This document shows positions 8,054 through 16,458 of a DNA stretch of 63,066 nt, in pieces. Numbering within the stretch: position 1 is the stretch's first letter; every line of letters starts with the position of its first letter. Under the pieces are notes generated by a model. The model saw only the letters and a program-made list of their open reading frames with translations. It had not been told where the DNA came from and searched no databases. Source of the stretch: Chloroflexota bacterium (lineage in GTDB: Bacteria > Chloroflexota > Anaerolineae > UBA7937 > B3-Chlor); assembly GCA_030613785.1 (NCBI GenBank), contig JAUWLF010000012.1:1-63066 (forward strand), in the 5' to 3' direction. The position numbers and the translations under genes are program-made.

Positions 8054-9826
8054 TTGGAGATGACGGCGGACTACGTAATGGACTCCCTGTTGGTCGCCGA
8101 GTGTGGTAGCACGACGACTTGCGTGTCGCTGATCGACTCGGTGGGCGACGAGTTTCGGCTGGTGGCGACGGGACGAACAACCAGCACGGTTGAAGTACCC
8201 TGGTCCAGAATACTGATTGGGGTGCGTGAGGCGATTCGCCAGATCGAGAAGTTGACGGGCCGCATGTTGCTCGACGATGAGGAGCGACTGATTGCCCCGG
8301 AACGGGATGATGGGAGTGGGGTGGATGGTTTCGTGGCCACCGTGAATGCCGCCGTACCCTTGCGACTGGCCGTAGTGGGTCTGATTCGTAGACTGAGCGT
8401 GGAGAGTCTGTTGAGGGCCACTGACTCCTCCTATGTCATAGTTGAGGAGGTGGTTGCCAAAGATGATGCGACCTCTGGCGCGGGAAGGCCGGGCCGCATG
8501 GATGGCCTGGTGAAGGGTATTCTGGAGGATCAACCGGATGCCATCCTGATCGGTGGAGGGGTGGACGGAGGCGCTGTTGGGCCCGTCCTGGAGGTGGCGA
8601 AGGACATCGCCACAGCCCTCGCCGTGGGGGGAGAGCACGGTCGAGTGCACGTGATCTACGCTGGCAACAGGGATGCGCGTCAGCAGATAGCGCAGGTGCT
8701 GGGGGAATGTTCCAGCCTGCACGTGGCAGACAATGTCCTTCCGACCTTGGAGAGCGAGGACCTGGGATCCGCAGAAGAGGAAATGAACCGGCTCTACCGG
8801 GAAAGCAAGATGGCTCGGGTCCCGGGGTTTGGGGAACTCAAGGCTTGGGCATCGGCGCCCGTCTTGCCAACGGCTGAGGGTTTCGGCCTGGTGCTGAGGT
8901 ATCTTGCGCGACTCTATGAGTTGGATCTGTTGGCCGTGGATGTGGGTTCCGCGACCACACATCTGGCTGGAGTGATAGGCGGCCAGTACGGTTCCACAGT
9001 GAACGCCGAGCTCGGGATAGGCTACGGTGTGGGAGATCTCTTGGAGCAGGCGAGCCTGGAGAGGATCGTGCGCTGGCTGCCCTTTGAAATGGAACCGAGG
9101 GAAGTTCGCCACGCTATCCTGAACAAGGCGCTCAGACCGATGACTATCCCTGAGACCAGAGAGGAGTTGCTGCTGGAGCAGGCGCTAGCGCGGGAGGCTA
9201 TCTCGCTGACGTTAGAACGGGCGAGAAGGAGGTGGCTGGACGGAGGCTCATCCCGACGTCCTGGGCGCTTGCCCCCGCTGGATCTGATCGTGGGCCGGGG
9301 CGGAGTGCTGTCTGGTGCTCCACGGCCCGCAGAGGCGGCCCTGGTCTTGCTGGATGCTCTGCAACCCACAGGCGTCTGTACACTGGCTCTGGATCAGAGC
9401 TCACTCCTTCCGCAATTGGGTGCCCTGGCCTACGTGCACCCGTTGGCGGCGGCCCAACTGGTTGCTCGGCACGGATTTCTCAGGCTGGGGACCGCTATTT
9501 GTGTGGTGGGCGCGGCCAGAGAGGGGAGTGTGGCTCTGAGGATCAAAGTAGAGTACGGCGATGGCCAGACGATTGAGGTCGAAGTGCCGTACGGCGCTCT
9601 AGAGGTGATACCTTTGATGCCAGGCAGACAAGCTTCCGTCGAGTTGCGCCCGACTTCGCATTTCGATGTTGGCTTGGGAAGGAGAGGCAAGGGAGCCACG
9701 ACGCGAGTGGAGGGAGGAGTTGTGGGCATCATCGTCGATGCTCGGGGTCGACCTCTCACCCTCCCCGCCGAGGCCGATCAGTGTAGGACCAAGGTGCAGC
9801 AATGGATGTGGGAGGTAGGTCTCTAG
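8054..9826 (+). CDS. MutL/GlmL-type ASKHA ATPase (orphan)
   Basis: 590 aa. Two actin/Hsp70-like phosphate loops are visible: LLVAECGSTTTCVSLID (about residues 12-28) and LLAVDVGSATTHLAGVI (about 296-312), the second followed by the AELGIGYGVGDLL segment typical of the glutamate-mutase-associated MutL/GlmL family. In clostridia that protein helps assemble or reactivate coenzyme-B12 glutamate mutase, but no mutase subunits lie nearby; all neighbours are membrane or unknown proteins. An ATP-driven role in the membrane assembly is therefore more likely, by inference. Start may be TTG 8054 or ATG 8060. The 3' end overlaps the next gene by 25 nt. Confidence 0.8.
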   Translation: MEMTADYVMDSLLVAECGSTTTCVSLIDSVGDEFRLVATGRTTSTVEVPWSRILIGVREAIRQIEKLTGRMLLDDEERLIAPERDDGSGVDGFVATVNAAVPLRLAVVGLIRRLSVESLLRATDSSYVIVEEVVAKDDATSGAGRPGRMDGLVKGILEDQPDAILIGGGVDGGAVGPVLEVAKDIATALAVGGEHGRVHVIYAGNRDARQQIAQVLGECSSLHVADNVLPTLESEDLGSAEEEMNRLYRESKMARVPGFGELKAWASAPVLPTAEGFGLVLRYLARLYELDLLAVDVGSATTHLAGVIGGQYGSTVNAELGIGYGVGDLLEQASLERIVRWLPFEMEPREVRHAILNKALRPMTIPETREELLLEQALAREAISLTLERARRRWLDGGSSRRPGRLPPLDLIVGRGGVLSGAPRPAEAALVLLDALQPTGVCTLALDQSSLLPQLGALAYVHPLAAAQLVARHGFLRLGTAICVVGAAREGSVALRIKVEYGDGQTIEVEVPYGALEVIPLMPGRQASVELRPTSHFDVGLGRRGKGATTRVEGGVVGIIVDARGRPLTLPAEADQCRTKVQQWMWEVGL

Positions 9827-10914
9827 AAAGCCGCAAGATGGTATACCATCCGCTTGTGACTCGCGTGGTGCCCAGCATGATTATGAGAAGGGAACGCATG
9901 CTGCCTTTCAGGGGGCAAGTGCTGGTTAGTACAGGCTCTGGGGTGGAGCCTTCGGACATCGTCGCCACCTCCATACTCCCTTCGGAAGTGCACCTGTTGA
10001 ACGTAGCCAGAGTTCTGGGCATCGACAGTGATGACCTCACGGATCACTGTCGGGTCAGCGTTGGAGACCAGGTTGCGGTAGGGGACGTGCTGGCGGCAAC
10101 GGGTGCGAGGGCGGGACTGTTTGGGCGGACCTATCGTTCTCCGGTGAGGGGCATCGTGGCTGCGACGGCCAACGGGAGATTCCTCATCCAATCGTCTGGG
10201 GACACCCTGGAACTGAAGGCCCTGTATAGAGGTACAGTGATCAATGTGATGTCGGGACTGGGCGCGATCATCGAGGTGAGAGGCGCGCTCATCCAGGGGA
10301 TGTGGGGCTCTGGCAAGGAGGGTTTCGGGGTTCTCAAGCTGATCGCCCATAATCCTGACGACCAGGCTGACCTTGAGGCGATAGATAGGAGTTGCCGGGG
10401 AACAGTAGTAGTGGCAGGGAGTTCCATCGGCGAGGAGGCCCTTCATCGCGCTGAGGAGGTGGGTGTTGAAGGCATAGTTGTGGGTGGCTTCGAGACCGGG
10501 CTCGAGGAGTTGAGCCATTCCATGACTTTTCCGATCGTTGTGACCGAGGGGATGGGCGAGTTCGCGATTTCCGGGCCGATCTTCGATCTCCTCAAAGCCC
10601 ACGACGGTCGAGAGGTGACCATACGGGGCACCATGGAATCGCGAGGAGGGGCGGTGCGGCCGGAGATCATTATCTATGTACGCCAGGCCAGCGGCGAGCC
10701 CATTCTGGAAGCGCGTCCAGAATTCGTCTTGGAGCGAGGCTCACCGGTGAGAATCGTCCGTGGTCTTCATCAGGGTGGGACGGGTACAGTCGCGCGGATC
10801 CCGTCACGTCCGCAGAAACTGGAAAACGGGGCTATCTCAAGAGGGGTTGAGGTGAGACTCGAAAGCGGAGAAGAGGTCTTCGTGCCGCAGGCGAATCTAG
10901 AGTTGTTCGGCTGA
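9802..10914 (+). CDS. Hypothetical protein with hybrid-lipoyl-like and KOW-like folds
   Basis: 370 aa; overlaps the MutL-like gene by 25 nt. Residues about 85-130 (SVGDQVAVGDVLAATGARAG ... SPVRGIVAATANGRFLIQ) resemble the paired beta-hairpins of biotinyl/lipoyl domains, but there is no modifiable Lys in a typical context. The C-terminal portion (GSPVRIVRGLHQGGTGTVARI) resembles a KOW or Tudor-like beta barrel. The middle has a Rossmann-like pattern (TVVVAGSSIGEEALHRAEEVGVEGIVVGGF). No catalytic residues are obvious. It is probably the last gene of the 3950-10914 cluster and a cytosolic partner of the ATPase. Function unknown. Confidence 0.7.
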   Translation: MDVGGRSLESRKMVYHPLVTRVVPSMIMRRERMLPFRGQVLVSTGSGVEPSDIVATSILPSEVHLLNVARVLGIDSDDLTDHCRVSVGDQVAVGDVLAATGARAGLFGRTYRSPVRGIVAATANGRFLIQSSGDTLELKALYRGTVINVMSGLGAIIEVRGALIQGMWGSGKEGFGVLKLIAHNPDDQADLEAIDRSCRGTVVVAGSSIGEEALHRAEEVGVEGIVVGGFETGLEELSHSMTFPIVVTEGMGEFAISGPIFDLLKAHDGREVTIRGTMESRGGAVRPEIIIYVRQASGEPILEARPEFVLERGSPVRIVRGLHQGGTGTVARIPSRPQKLENGAISRGVEVRLESGEEVFVPQANLELFG

Positions 10915-11052
10915 CTCAAGGCCCGTCGCCACGCCTATCTCGTCGGCCAGAGGCTGGGCTGTGGGGGAACGGTGATCGAGTGGAAGTGCGGCTGAGTCCG
11001 GGAAGATGGCAATGACAGCATATAGGCAGTTCCTTCAGAAAGGAGGAAGAAG

Positions 11053-11493
11053 ATGGAAAATCCCAGCGGAACACAGAGCAGAGTCTTCGTTATCGTAGCT
11101 ATTGGGTTGGTGGCGTTATTGATGGTCGGGCTTGTGTCCATCGCAGGCCTGGTCGTGTATACCAGGTTCCTGGCTCCTTCCCCATCACCGACGGTGGTGG
11201 CCGTGGTAACGGGGACCCCGGGGCCTGTGACTACGCCCACCCTCGGGGCGCCCTCTACTCCAATCCCCACAGAAACGGCTGGGGGCCCAGCACCTACTGC
11301 TACCAGGGTGCTAGTAGAGGGGGGTTCGCCTACAGCGACGCCGGAGGAGGGGGCTACCCCCTCGCCTACGCCCACTGGAGGGGGCGAGATGGCGCCTACT
11401 GGCTTCGGACCCCTGGAGGCTGCGGTGGCGGGTCTTGGACTGCTCTTGGTGATTCTTCTCGTCCGGAGGTTGAGGGTCACACGCCAGGCCTAG
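11053..11493 (+). CDS. Small Thr/Pro-rich surface protein with LPxTG-like C-terminal anchor
   Basis: 146 aa with a strong GGAGGAAGAAG ribosome site. N-terminal signal or anchor helix (residues about 10-36), then a low-complexity Thr/Pro/Gly/Ala spacer (about 41-115) of the mucin-like type, then MAPTGFGPLEAAVAGLG, a second hydrophobic helix and a basic tail RRLRVTRQA. The order APTG, helix, basic tail copies a sortase sorting signal (LPxTG), with Met-Ala in place of Leu-Pro. It may be sortase-anchored or simply a two-helix membrane protein; no sortase gene is in the window. Confidence 0.65.
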   Translation: MENPSGTQSRVFVIVAIGLVALLMVGLVSIAGLVVYTRFLAPSPSPTVVAVVTGTPGPVTTPTLGAPSTPIPTETAGGPAPTATRVLVEGGSPTATPEEGATPSPTPTGGGEMAPTGFGPLEAAVAGLGLLLVILLVRRLRVTRQA

Positions 11494-11564
11494 AGACTGT
11501 AGGCCGAGGATGCCGCCGGACAGAAGCTCGAGGTTCGCCGTTTGAGTGAACGTCCGTCCAGAAG

Positions 11565-11593
11565 TTGACATACTTTCTGGGATGGGCTATAAT
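11565..11593 (+). promoter_or_regulatory. Perfect-consensus sigma70 promoter
   Basis: TTGACA at 11565-11570, 17-base spacer, TATAAT at 11588-11593. Both hexamers match consensus exactly. The nearest well-supported gene begins at 12162, about 560 bases downstream. The stretch 11594-12161 contains no credible open frame or RNA family that I can identify, so it is either a long leader or an unrecognised small RNA gene. Confidence 0.75.
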
Positions 11594-12161
11594 AGCCAGG
11601 CCCTTTCGCAAGCTTCCAAAAGCCACGGCAGTACATCTTGGAGGGGCTCAAGAGACTCGTTGGAGAGATCAGGCACAGATGATGAGAAGGCTGTGCAGGT
11701 TTTCCGTTCTCGTGTTGTTCATGGGCCCTGTCCTCTGTCTCATTCGGACACTGACTATCCGGCTCGGTAATCATTTGCATACCACCTTCGACTTGGGGAA
11801 GCTCAACTCTGGTTCCGGCAACCTCGCTGTTCCGATGCCATGTGCCGCGCTTGGCCACTGCCAGGTGGCTTCGGTCCACACTCCAATCGTGAGCAACGGC
11901 CATCTCCGAGAAACCTCAAGTGTGTGCCTGGGCGCCGGAAGGGTCGGCCTGGTGACTTCCGGCTCTCGCACATGTGCTCGCAAGCCCTGATCGAAGACAT
12001 CTTGCCTGAACGCAGTCTCAAGCTCTGCGAGGAGAGGTGTCTCAAGAGAAGACTGGCCGAGGAGCACCCAGGTCAGAGGTAACTTGTGTCTCTGTTGGTC
12101 ACCCGTGTGTGGCGGGAAGTTGCAAGATGACAATGCCAAGATGAAAGGAGCTTAGTGCGAA

Positions 12162-12914
12162 ATGGGTCTACTGGAAGGTAAGAGCGCCATCGTGACAGGA
12201 GGGAGCCTGGGGATCGGGACCGCCATCTCCCTCGACTTAGCTGGAGAAGGGGCCAATGTGGCCCTCACCTATCGCAGCCATCCGGATGAGGCCAAGGAGG
12301 TGGCCCGGCAGATAGAGGGAATGGGCCTCAAGGCGATGGCTTACCAGATCGATGTGTCTGAGTTCGATGCAGCCCAGGAGATGGTCGAGAAGGTCGTGAA
12401 GGAGTTCGGGGGCCTGGACATTTTGATCTGCAACGCTGGCATGAACTGGGACGGCGTGATCTGGAAGATGAGCGAGGAGCAGTGGGATCGGGTCATTGAC
12501 GTGAACCTGAAGGGCTACTTCAACTTCGCTCGGGCAGTCACCCCCATTTTCAGAGAACAGCAATCGGGAAAGATCGTCAATATCACCTCGATCAATGGCC
12601 TGCGCGGCAAGTTTGGGCAGACCAACTACTCGGCCTCCAAGGCGGGCATCATCGGTCTGACCAAAGCCATGGCCAAGGAGCTAGGTAGATCCAGCATTAA
12701 CGTCAACGCGGTGGGCCCTGGTTTGATAGAGACAGAGATGTTGCGACAGAACCCTGCGCGCGAGAAGGTGGAACAGATGGCTCTGGCGGAGATCGTCATC
12801 GGCAGGTTGGGGCAACCCGAGGAGGTAGCCTGGGTGGTCAGCTTCCTGTGCAGTGAGAAGGCTCGCCACGTCACCGGCGAAGTGATCACCGTTGATGGAG
12901 GGCAGTATATCTGA
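12162..12914 (+). CDS. SDR-family 3-oxoacyl reductase / hydroxyacyl-CoA dehydrogenase (FabG-like)
   Basis: 250 aa with AAAGGAG upstream of the ATG. Classical short-chain dehydrogenase: cofactor loop GGSLGIG (13-19), NAG (91-93), catalytic Ser143, Tyr156 and Lys160 (NYSASKAG), and a C-terminal GEVITVDGGQYI. It would interconvert a 3-hydroxy- and 3-oxoacyl thioester with NAD(P). It could be FabG, but as the first gene of a module with the Dch-like hydratase (11 nt downstream) a catabolic hydroxyacyl-CoA dehydrogenase role is more likely. Confidence 0.8.
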   Translation: MGLLEGKSAIVTGGSLGIGTAISLDLAGEGANVALTYRSHPDEAKEVARQIEGMGLKAMAYQIDVSEFDAAQEMVEKVVKEFGGLDILICNAGMNWDGVIWKMSEEQWDRVIDVNLKGYFNFARAVTPIFREQQSGKIVNITSINGLRGKFGQTNYSASKAGIIGLTKAMAKELGRSSINVNAVGPGLIETEMLRQNPAREKVEQMALAEIVIGRLGQPEEVAWVVSFLCSEKARHVTGEVITVDGGQYI

Positions 12915-12924
12915 CGGGGGTGAG

Positions 12925-13698
12925 ATGAGTACCGATTTCGAGAACATCATCTTCGAGCGCGAAGAGGGCCTGGCCAGGATCACCCTGAATCATCCTCCGG
13001 TCAACATCATGGACATCTCCACCATGAGGGAGATAAACGCCGCCCTGGAAGGCCTCCAAGGCGACGAGGAGACCAGGGTGCTGGTCTTCGCTGCTGCGGG
13101 CAAGGCTTTCTGCGCCGGCGTGGATGTCAAGGACCATACTGCAGATAAGGTGGAGGAGATGGTCGAGGTTTTCCATCGCATCTTCCGGCTCATGGGGTCT
13201 CTGGATATCCCGACCGTAGCTGCGGTGAATGGAGCTGCTCTCGGTGGGGGATGCGAGTTGGTCACCTCTTGTGACATGGTGATCGCATCAGAGAAGGCGA
13301 CCTTTGGCCAACCTGAGATCCAGGTGGGTGTGTATCCCCCTGTGGCGGTGGTCACGTTTCCCCGGTTGATGCCCTATATGAAGGCCATGGAACTCCTGCT
13401 GACGGGCGACATCATTGACGCGCGAGAGGCGAAGCGACTGGGCATCGTCAACAGAGTGGTTCCGGAGGAGTCCTTCGAGGAGGAGCTCTCCAGCTTCGTG
13501 AGCAAGCTGACCACGCTCAGTCCCATTGTGCTGCGCCTGACCAAACGTGCGACCGTACAGGGTCTGACTCTCACGTTCGAGGAGGCCCTGGCGCTTTCTG
13601 AGGAACTGTACCTCAAGGAGCTGATGAAGACGGAGGACGCCTCCGAGGGGCTGCAGGCTTTCATGGAGAAGAGAAAGCCGGTCTGGAAGGGCAAATAG
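12925..13698 (+). CDS. dch: Crotonase-fold hydratase, probable cyclohexa-1,5-diene-1-carbonyl-CoA hydratase
   Basis: 257 aa from ATG 12925 after GGGGGTGAG. The crotonase fold shows the oxyanion region AFCAGVDVKDHTADKVEEM and the two catalytic Glu in GGGCELVTSCD and FGQPEIQVGVYPPVA. The segments VDVKDHTADKVEEMVEVFH and GVYPPVAVVTF recall Dch of anaerobic aromatic degraders more than generic enoyl-CoA hydratases. Dch adds water to the diene product of benzoyl-CoA reductase, giving 6-hydroxycyclohex-1-ene-1-carbonyl-CoA. The next two pathway enzymes (Had, Oah) are in the same window, supporting the call. A general enoyl-CoA hydratase is the alternative. Confidence 0.7.
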   Translation: MSTDFENIIFEREEGLARITLNHPPVNIMDISTMREINAALEGLQGDEETRVLVFAAAGKAFCAGVDVKDHTADKVEEMVEVFHRIFRLMGSLDIPTVAAVNGAALGGGCELVTSCDMVIASEKATFGQPEIQVGVYPPVAVVTFPRLMPYMKAMELLLTGDIIDAREAKRLGIVNRVVPEESFEEELSSFVSKLTTLSPIVLRLTKRATVQGLTLTFEEALALSEELYLKELMKTEDASEGLQAFMEKRKPVWKGK

Positions 13699-13701
13699 CC
13701 C

Positions 13702-14514
13702 TTGATCACCAGGACGGCGAGGGACATGGTTCCGAAGGCCTTCATAGTCAGCCTTTGCAAGGAGGCAGGGCACATGATGCTGGACAGCCTGGGCGGCACC
13801 CTGGAGATCACTCGCAAGGGCGAGGTAGACCTCGTCACCCAGGTGGATCTGACTCTGGAGAAGATGATCGCCGAAGCGATCCATGGCAGATTCCCGGATC
13901 ATACCGTCCTTGGCGAGGAGGGATGGAGAGAGGGAGAAGCGCGGAAGGCCGACTCCGCCTGGTTTGTCGATCCTCTGGATGGTACCACCAACTACGTCCA
14001 CGGGTATCCGATGTTCTGTGTCTCCATCGCCTTGACACAGCGAGGGGATATTCTCCTGGGGGCCATATATGATCCCTTGCGCGATGAACTCTTCTATGCT
14101 GCTAAGGGAGAGGGAGCTACTTTGAATGGTAGGAGACTCGTGGTCTCAGACACGGATCGCCTGATCTCCTCGCTTCTGTCGACGGGGTTTCCATACCAGC
14201 GGGCCACACTTCCGGACAACAATGTGGCCCTGCTCAGTAAGGTAATTGACAGAATACAAGGGGTAAGACGTAGTGGCTCGGTGGCGCTTGACCTGGCCTA
14301 TGTGGCGGCGGGACGGCTGGATGGCCATTGGGAGCTGCACGTCAAGCCCTGGGACACCGCTGCGGGCGGCCTGCTGGTCAAGGAAGCTGGCGGTCGGATC
14401 ACTGGCATGGAGGGGGAGGCTTGGAATCCCTTCGAGGCCAATGTCGTGGCCAGCAACGGCAAGATCCACGATGGATTGGTGACCGCTCTGGGGCAAGCTG
14501 AGCAAGCGCCTTGA
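13702..14514 (+). CDS. Inositol-monophosphatase-family phosphatase (SuhB-like)
   Basis: 270 aa from TTG 13702, or 262 aa from ATG 13726. Metal-binding motifs of the IMPase family are complete: GEEG (about residue 72), DPLDGTTNYVHG (about 93-104) and WDTAAGGLLVKEAGG (about 218-232). It hydrolyses a phosphate monoester (inositol phosphate, fructose-1,6-bisphosphate or PAP are family substrates) with Mg2+. It lies 3 nt after the Dch-like gene and overlaps the Nudix gene, an odd place for it. One possibility is removal of 3'-phosphoadenosine phosphate-type side products, but nothing in the sequence fixes the substrate. Confidence 0.85.
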   Translation: MITRTARDMVPKAFIVSLCKEAGHMMLDSLGGTLEITRKGEVDLVTQVDLTLEKMIAEAIHGRFPDHTVLGEEGWREGEARKADSAWFVDPLDGTTNYVHGYPMFCVSIALTQRGDILLGAIYDPLRDELFYAAKGEGATLNGRRLVVSDTDRLISSLLSTGFPYQRATLPDNNVALLSKVIDRIQGVRRSGSVALDLAYVAAGRLDGHWELHVKPWDTAAGGLLVKEAGGRITGMEGEAWNPFEANVVASNGKIHDGLVTALGQAEQAP

Positions 14515-14516
14515 CG

Positions 14517-15119
14517 ATGATCTCATGGGTACCAAGCATGTACGTCGGTGCGGAACTGGTGGAGGAGGCGGAGAGAAGATTCGGCAAACCTCAGGTGCTG
14601 CATCTGGAGCATGAGATAGGCGGCGATGAACTGGCCTTTGTGAGGGTCACTCAGAAGCATGGCCGTGCCCACGACGTCACGTTTTTCATCTTTGACAACG
14701 ACCATCTGGCCTTGATCAGAAAGCCTATGTTTCAGCGGCCCATTTATCGTGCGCCTAGCGGTGGGCTGAACCCCGGTGAGTCTCTCGAGGAGGGGGTCAA
14801 GCGAGAAGCCCTGGAGGAAACGGGGCTGGAGATCGAGCTGGAGCGGTATCTGCTGCGCATTCACGTACGCTTCAAGAGCGAAGACGACTACCTCGATTGG
14901 ACGAGTCACGTCTTCAAGGCTCGGGCTGCTGGTGGGCACTTGGAAGCCCGAGACAAGTCGGAGATTGCAGAGACGATATACGGAACGATAGAGGAATTGC
15001 AGGGACCCATCAGGCAGGCTCTGTTGGAGAGCGGAGGCGGGTTGTTGGCCTATCGAGTGGCTCTTACCGACGCTGCGGTTGAGATCTTGCAGGGCACGGG
15101 TGATCAGTCGCCAGGCTGA
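14517..15119 (+). CDS. Nudix hydrolase
   Basis: About 200 aa. The Nudix box is complete: GGLNPGESLEEGVKREALEE followed by TGLEI, matching Gx5Ex7REUxEExGU. The start is uncertain: TTG 14511 overlaps the previous stop as TTGA, ATG 14517 is adjacent and ATG 14538 is also possible. The family hydrolyses nucleoside diphosphates linked to another moiety. Coupling to a 3'-phosphatase-like gene within a CoA-thioester pathway makes a CoA- or nucleotide-housekeeping role plausible but unproven. Confidence 0.85.
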   Translation: MISWVPSMYVGAELVEEAERRFGKPQVLHLEHEIGGDELAFVRVTQKHGRAHDVTFFIFDNDHLALIRKPMFQRPIYRAPSGGLNPGESLEEGVKREALEETGLEIELERYLLRIHVRFKSEDDYLDWTSHVFKARAAGGHLEARDKSEIAETIYGTIEELQGPIRQALLESGGGLLAYRVALTDAAVEILQGTGDQSPG

Positions 15120-15179
15120 CACGACGTGTGAAGAAGCCAGGGTAGGCCTGGTCCGTAAACTGACGGGAGAGGGGGAGAG

Positions 15180-16433
15180 ATGGCGGGCGAGCCTGGTCGG
15201 CGACCAGGAGGGTTGCACTACGGTTGGATCATCGCGGGGATGAGCGTGATCACCGTGTTTGGGGCGCTCGGCCTGGCCCGCTTTGGCTACACCATGATCT
15301 TGCCCAGCATGAAGGAAGGCCTGAGCCTGACCGATTCCCAAGCTGGGGACCTGGCCACGGTCAACATGGTAGGCTACCTGGTCATGGCCGTCACGTGTGG
15401 GTTCTTGGCCTCACGCTTCGGCCCGAGGATCATCATCAGCATCTTCATGCTTGTCATCAGTGGCTCTATGTTGCTCACAGGCATGGCGCCTGGTTTTCAG
15501 GTGGCCATGCTAGGCCGGACCCTCACCGGGGTAGGCAGCGGAGGCACGAACGTCCCGGTAATGGGTCTCCTCCCGGCCTGGTTCTCGGCCAAGAGAAGAG
15601 GGCTGGCGACCGGCATGGCCGTGAGCGGTTCGAGCTTCGGCATGGTGGTGACGGGATATCTCGTACCTATCATTCTGAACCGGTACGGGGATGAGGGTTG
15701 GCGGTACTGCTGGTTCTATCTCGCGGCCATGGCCTTCGTGATTGCTGTCCTTGGCTACCTGTTGCTTAGGAACAGGCCGAGTGACAAGGGTTTGCAGCCC
15801 ATCGGGGCCGAAGGTGAGGAAGCCAATCCTGGTGAGGCCAGGTCGACAGGGCTTCAGTGGGGATTGGTCTACAAGTCTGCCCCGGTGTGGCACCTGGCGT
15901 TGATCTACACCTTGTTCGGCTTCTCCTACATCATCTATGCTACCTTCTTCGCGCGCTACCTGACCTGGGAGGCGGGGTTCACTACACAGGCCGCCGGGGC
16001 ACTCTGGTCGGCGGTGGGCATCCTGAGCATTATGAGCGGGTTTATCTGGGGCTCGGTCTCAGACGTAGTGGGAAGGAAGTACGGGCTAGCCATAGTTTAC
16101 TTTCTTCAGTTCCTATGCTTCACTATCTTTGGTCTGTGGAAGGCGCCGCCGGGTTACTACCTGTCGGCTTTGCTCTTCGCCCTCACCGCTTGGAGCATTC
16201 CAGGTATCATGGCAGCGGCCACAGGCGACCTTTTGGGAGCGAGATTGGCTCCTGCTGCTTTGGGTTTCGTCACCCTTTTCTTTGGCGTCGGGCAGGCGAG
16301 CGGCACTTTCTTGGGTGGTCGGATCGCTGATTTCACAGGGTCCTATACGCTTGCTTTCGTCGTCGCGGGCGCGGCGGCTCTGATAGGAGCGGTAGCTTCG
16401 CTCTTCCTGAGATCGCCTCAGAAGGCCCTATAA
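15180..16433 (+). CDS. Major facilitator superfamily transporter
   Basis: 417 aa with GGGAGAGGGGGAGAG before the ATG. Twelve hydrophobic segments; the cytoplasmic loop between helices 2 and 3 reads FLASRFGPRIIISI and the matching loop in the second half reads GSVSDVVGRKYGLAIVY, both MFS signatures. The long N-terminal glycine-rich stretch and the YGWIIAG start recall the oxalate/formate or YbfB-like MFS groups. Sitting between ring-degradation and beta-oxidation genes, it probably imports an aromatic or alicyclic carboxylate; substrate is inferred from location only. Confidence 0.85.
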   Translation: MAGEPGRRPGGLHYGWIIAGMSVITVFGALGLARFGYTMILPSMKEGLSLTDSQAGDLATVNMVGYLVMAVTCGFLASRFGPRIIISIFMLVISGSMLLTGMAPGFQVAMLGRTLTGVGSGGTNVPVMGLLPAWFSAKRRGLATGMAVSGSSFGMVVTGYLVPIILNRYGDEGWRYCWFYLAAMAFVIAVLGYLLLRNRPSDKGLQPIGAEGEEANPGEARSTGLQWGLVYKSAPVWHLALIYTLFGFSYIIYATFFARYLTWEAGFTTQAAGALWSAVGILSIMSGFIWGSVSDVVGRKYGLAIVYFLQFLCFTIFGLWKAPPGYYLSALLFALTAWSIPGIMAAATGDLLGARLAPAALGFVTLFFGVGQASGTFLGGRIADFTGSYTLAFVVAGAAALIGAVASLFLRSPQKAL

Positions 16434-16458
16434 CAAAACTCAGAAGGAGGTTTAGGCA

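Noticed and set aside
7943..9112. 389-aa minus-strand open frame opposite the MutL-like gene
   Set aside because: Antisense shadow; no motifs, and it opposes a gene with intact ATPase loops.
11840..11900. Cobalamin-riboswitch-like GCCACTG element
   Set aside because: It is part of a simple 5-bp hairpin; the other conserved boxes of the riboswitch are absent.
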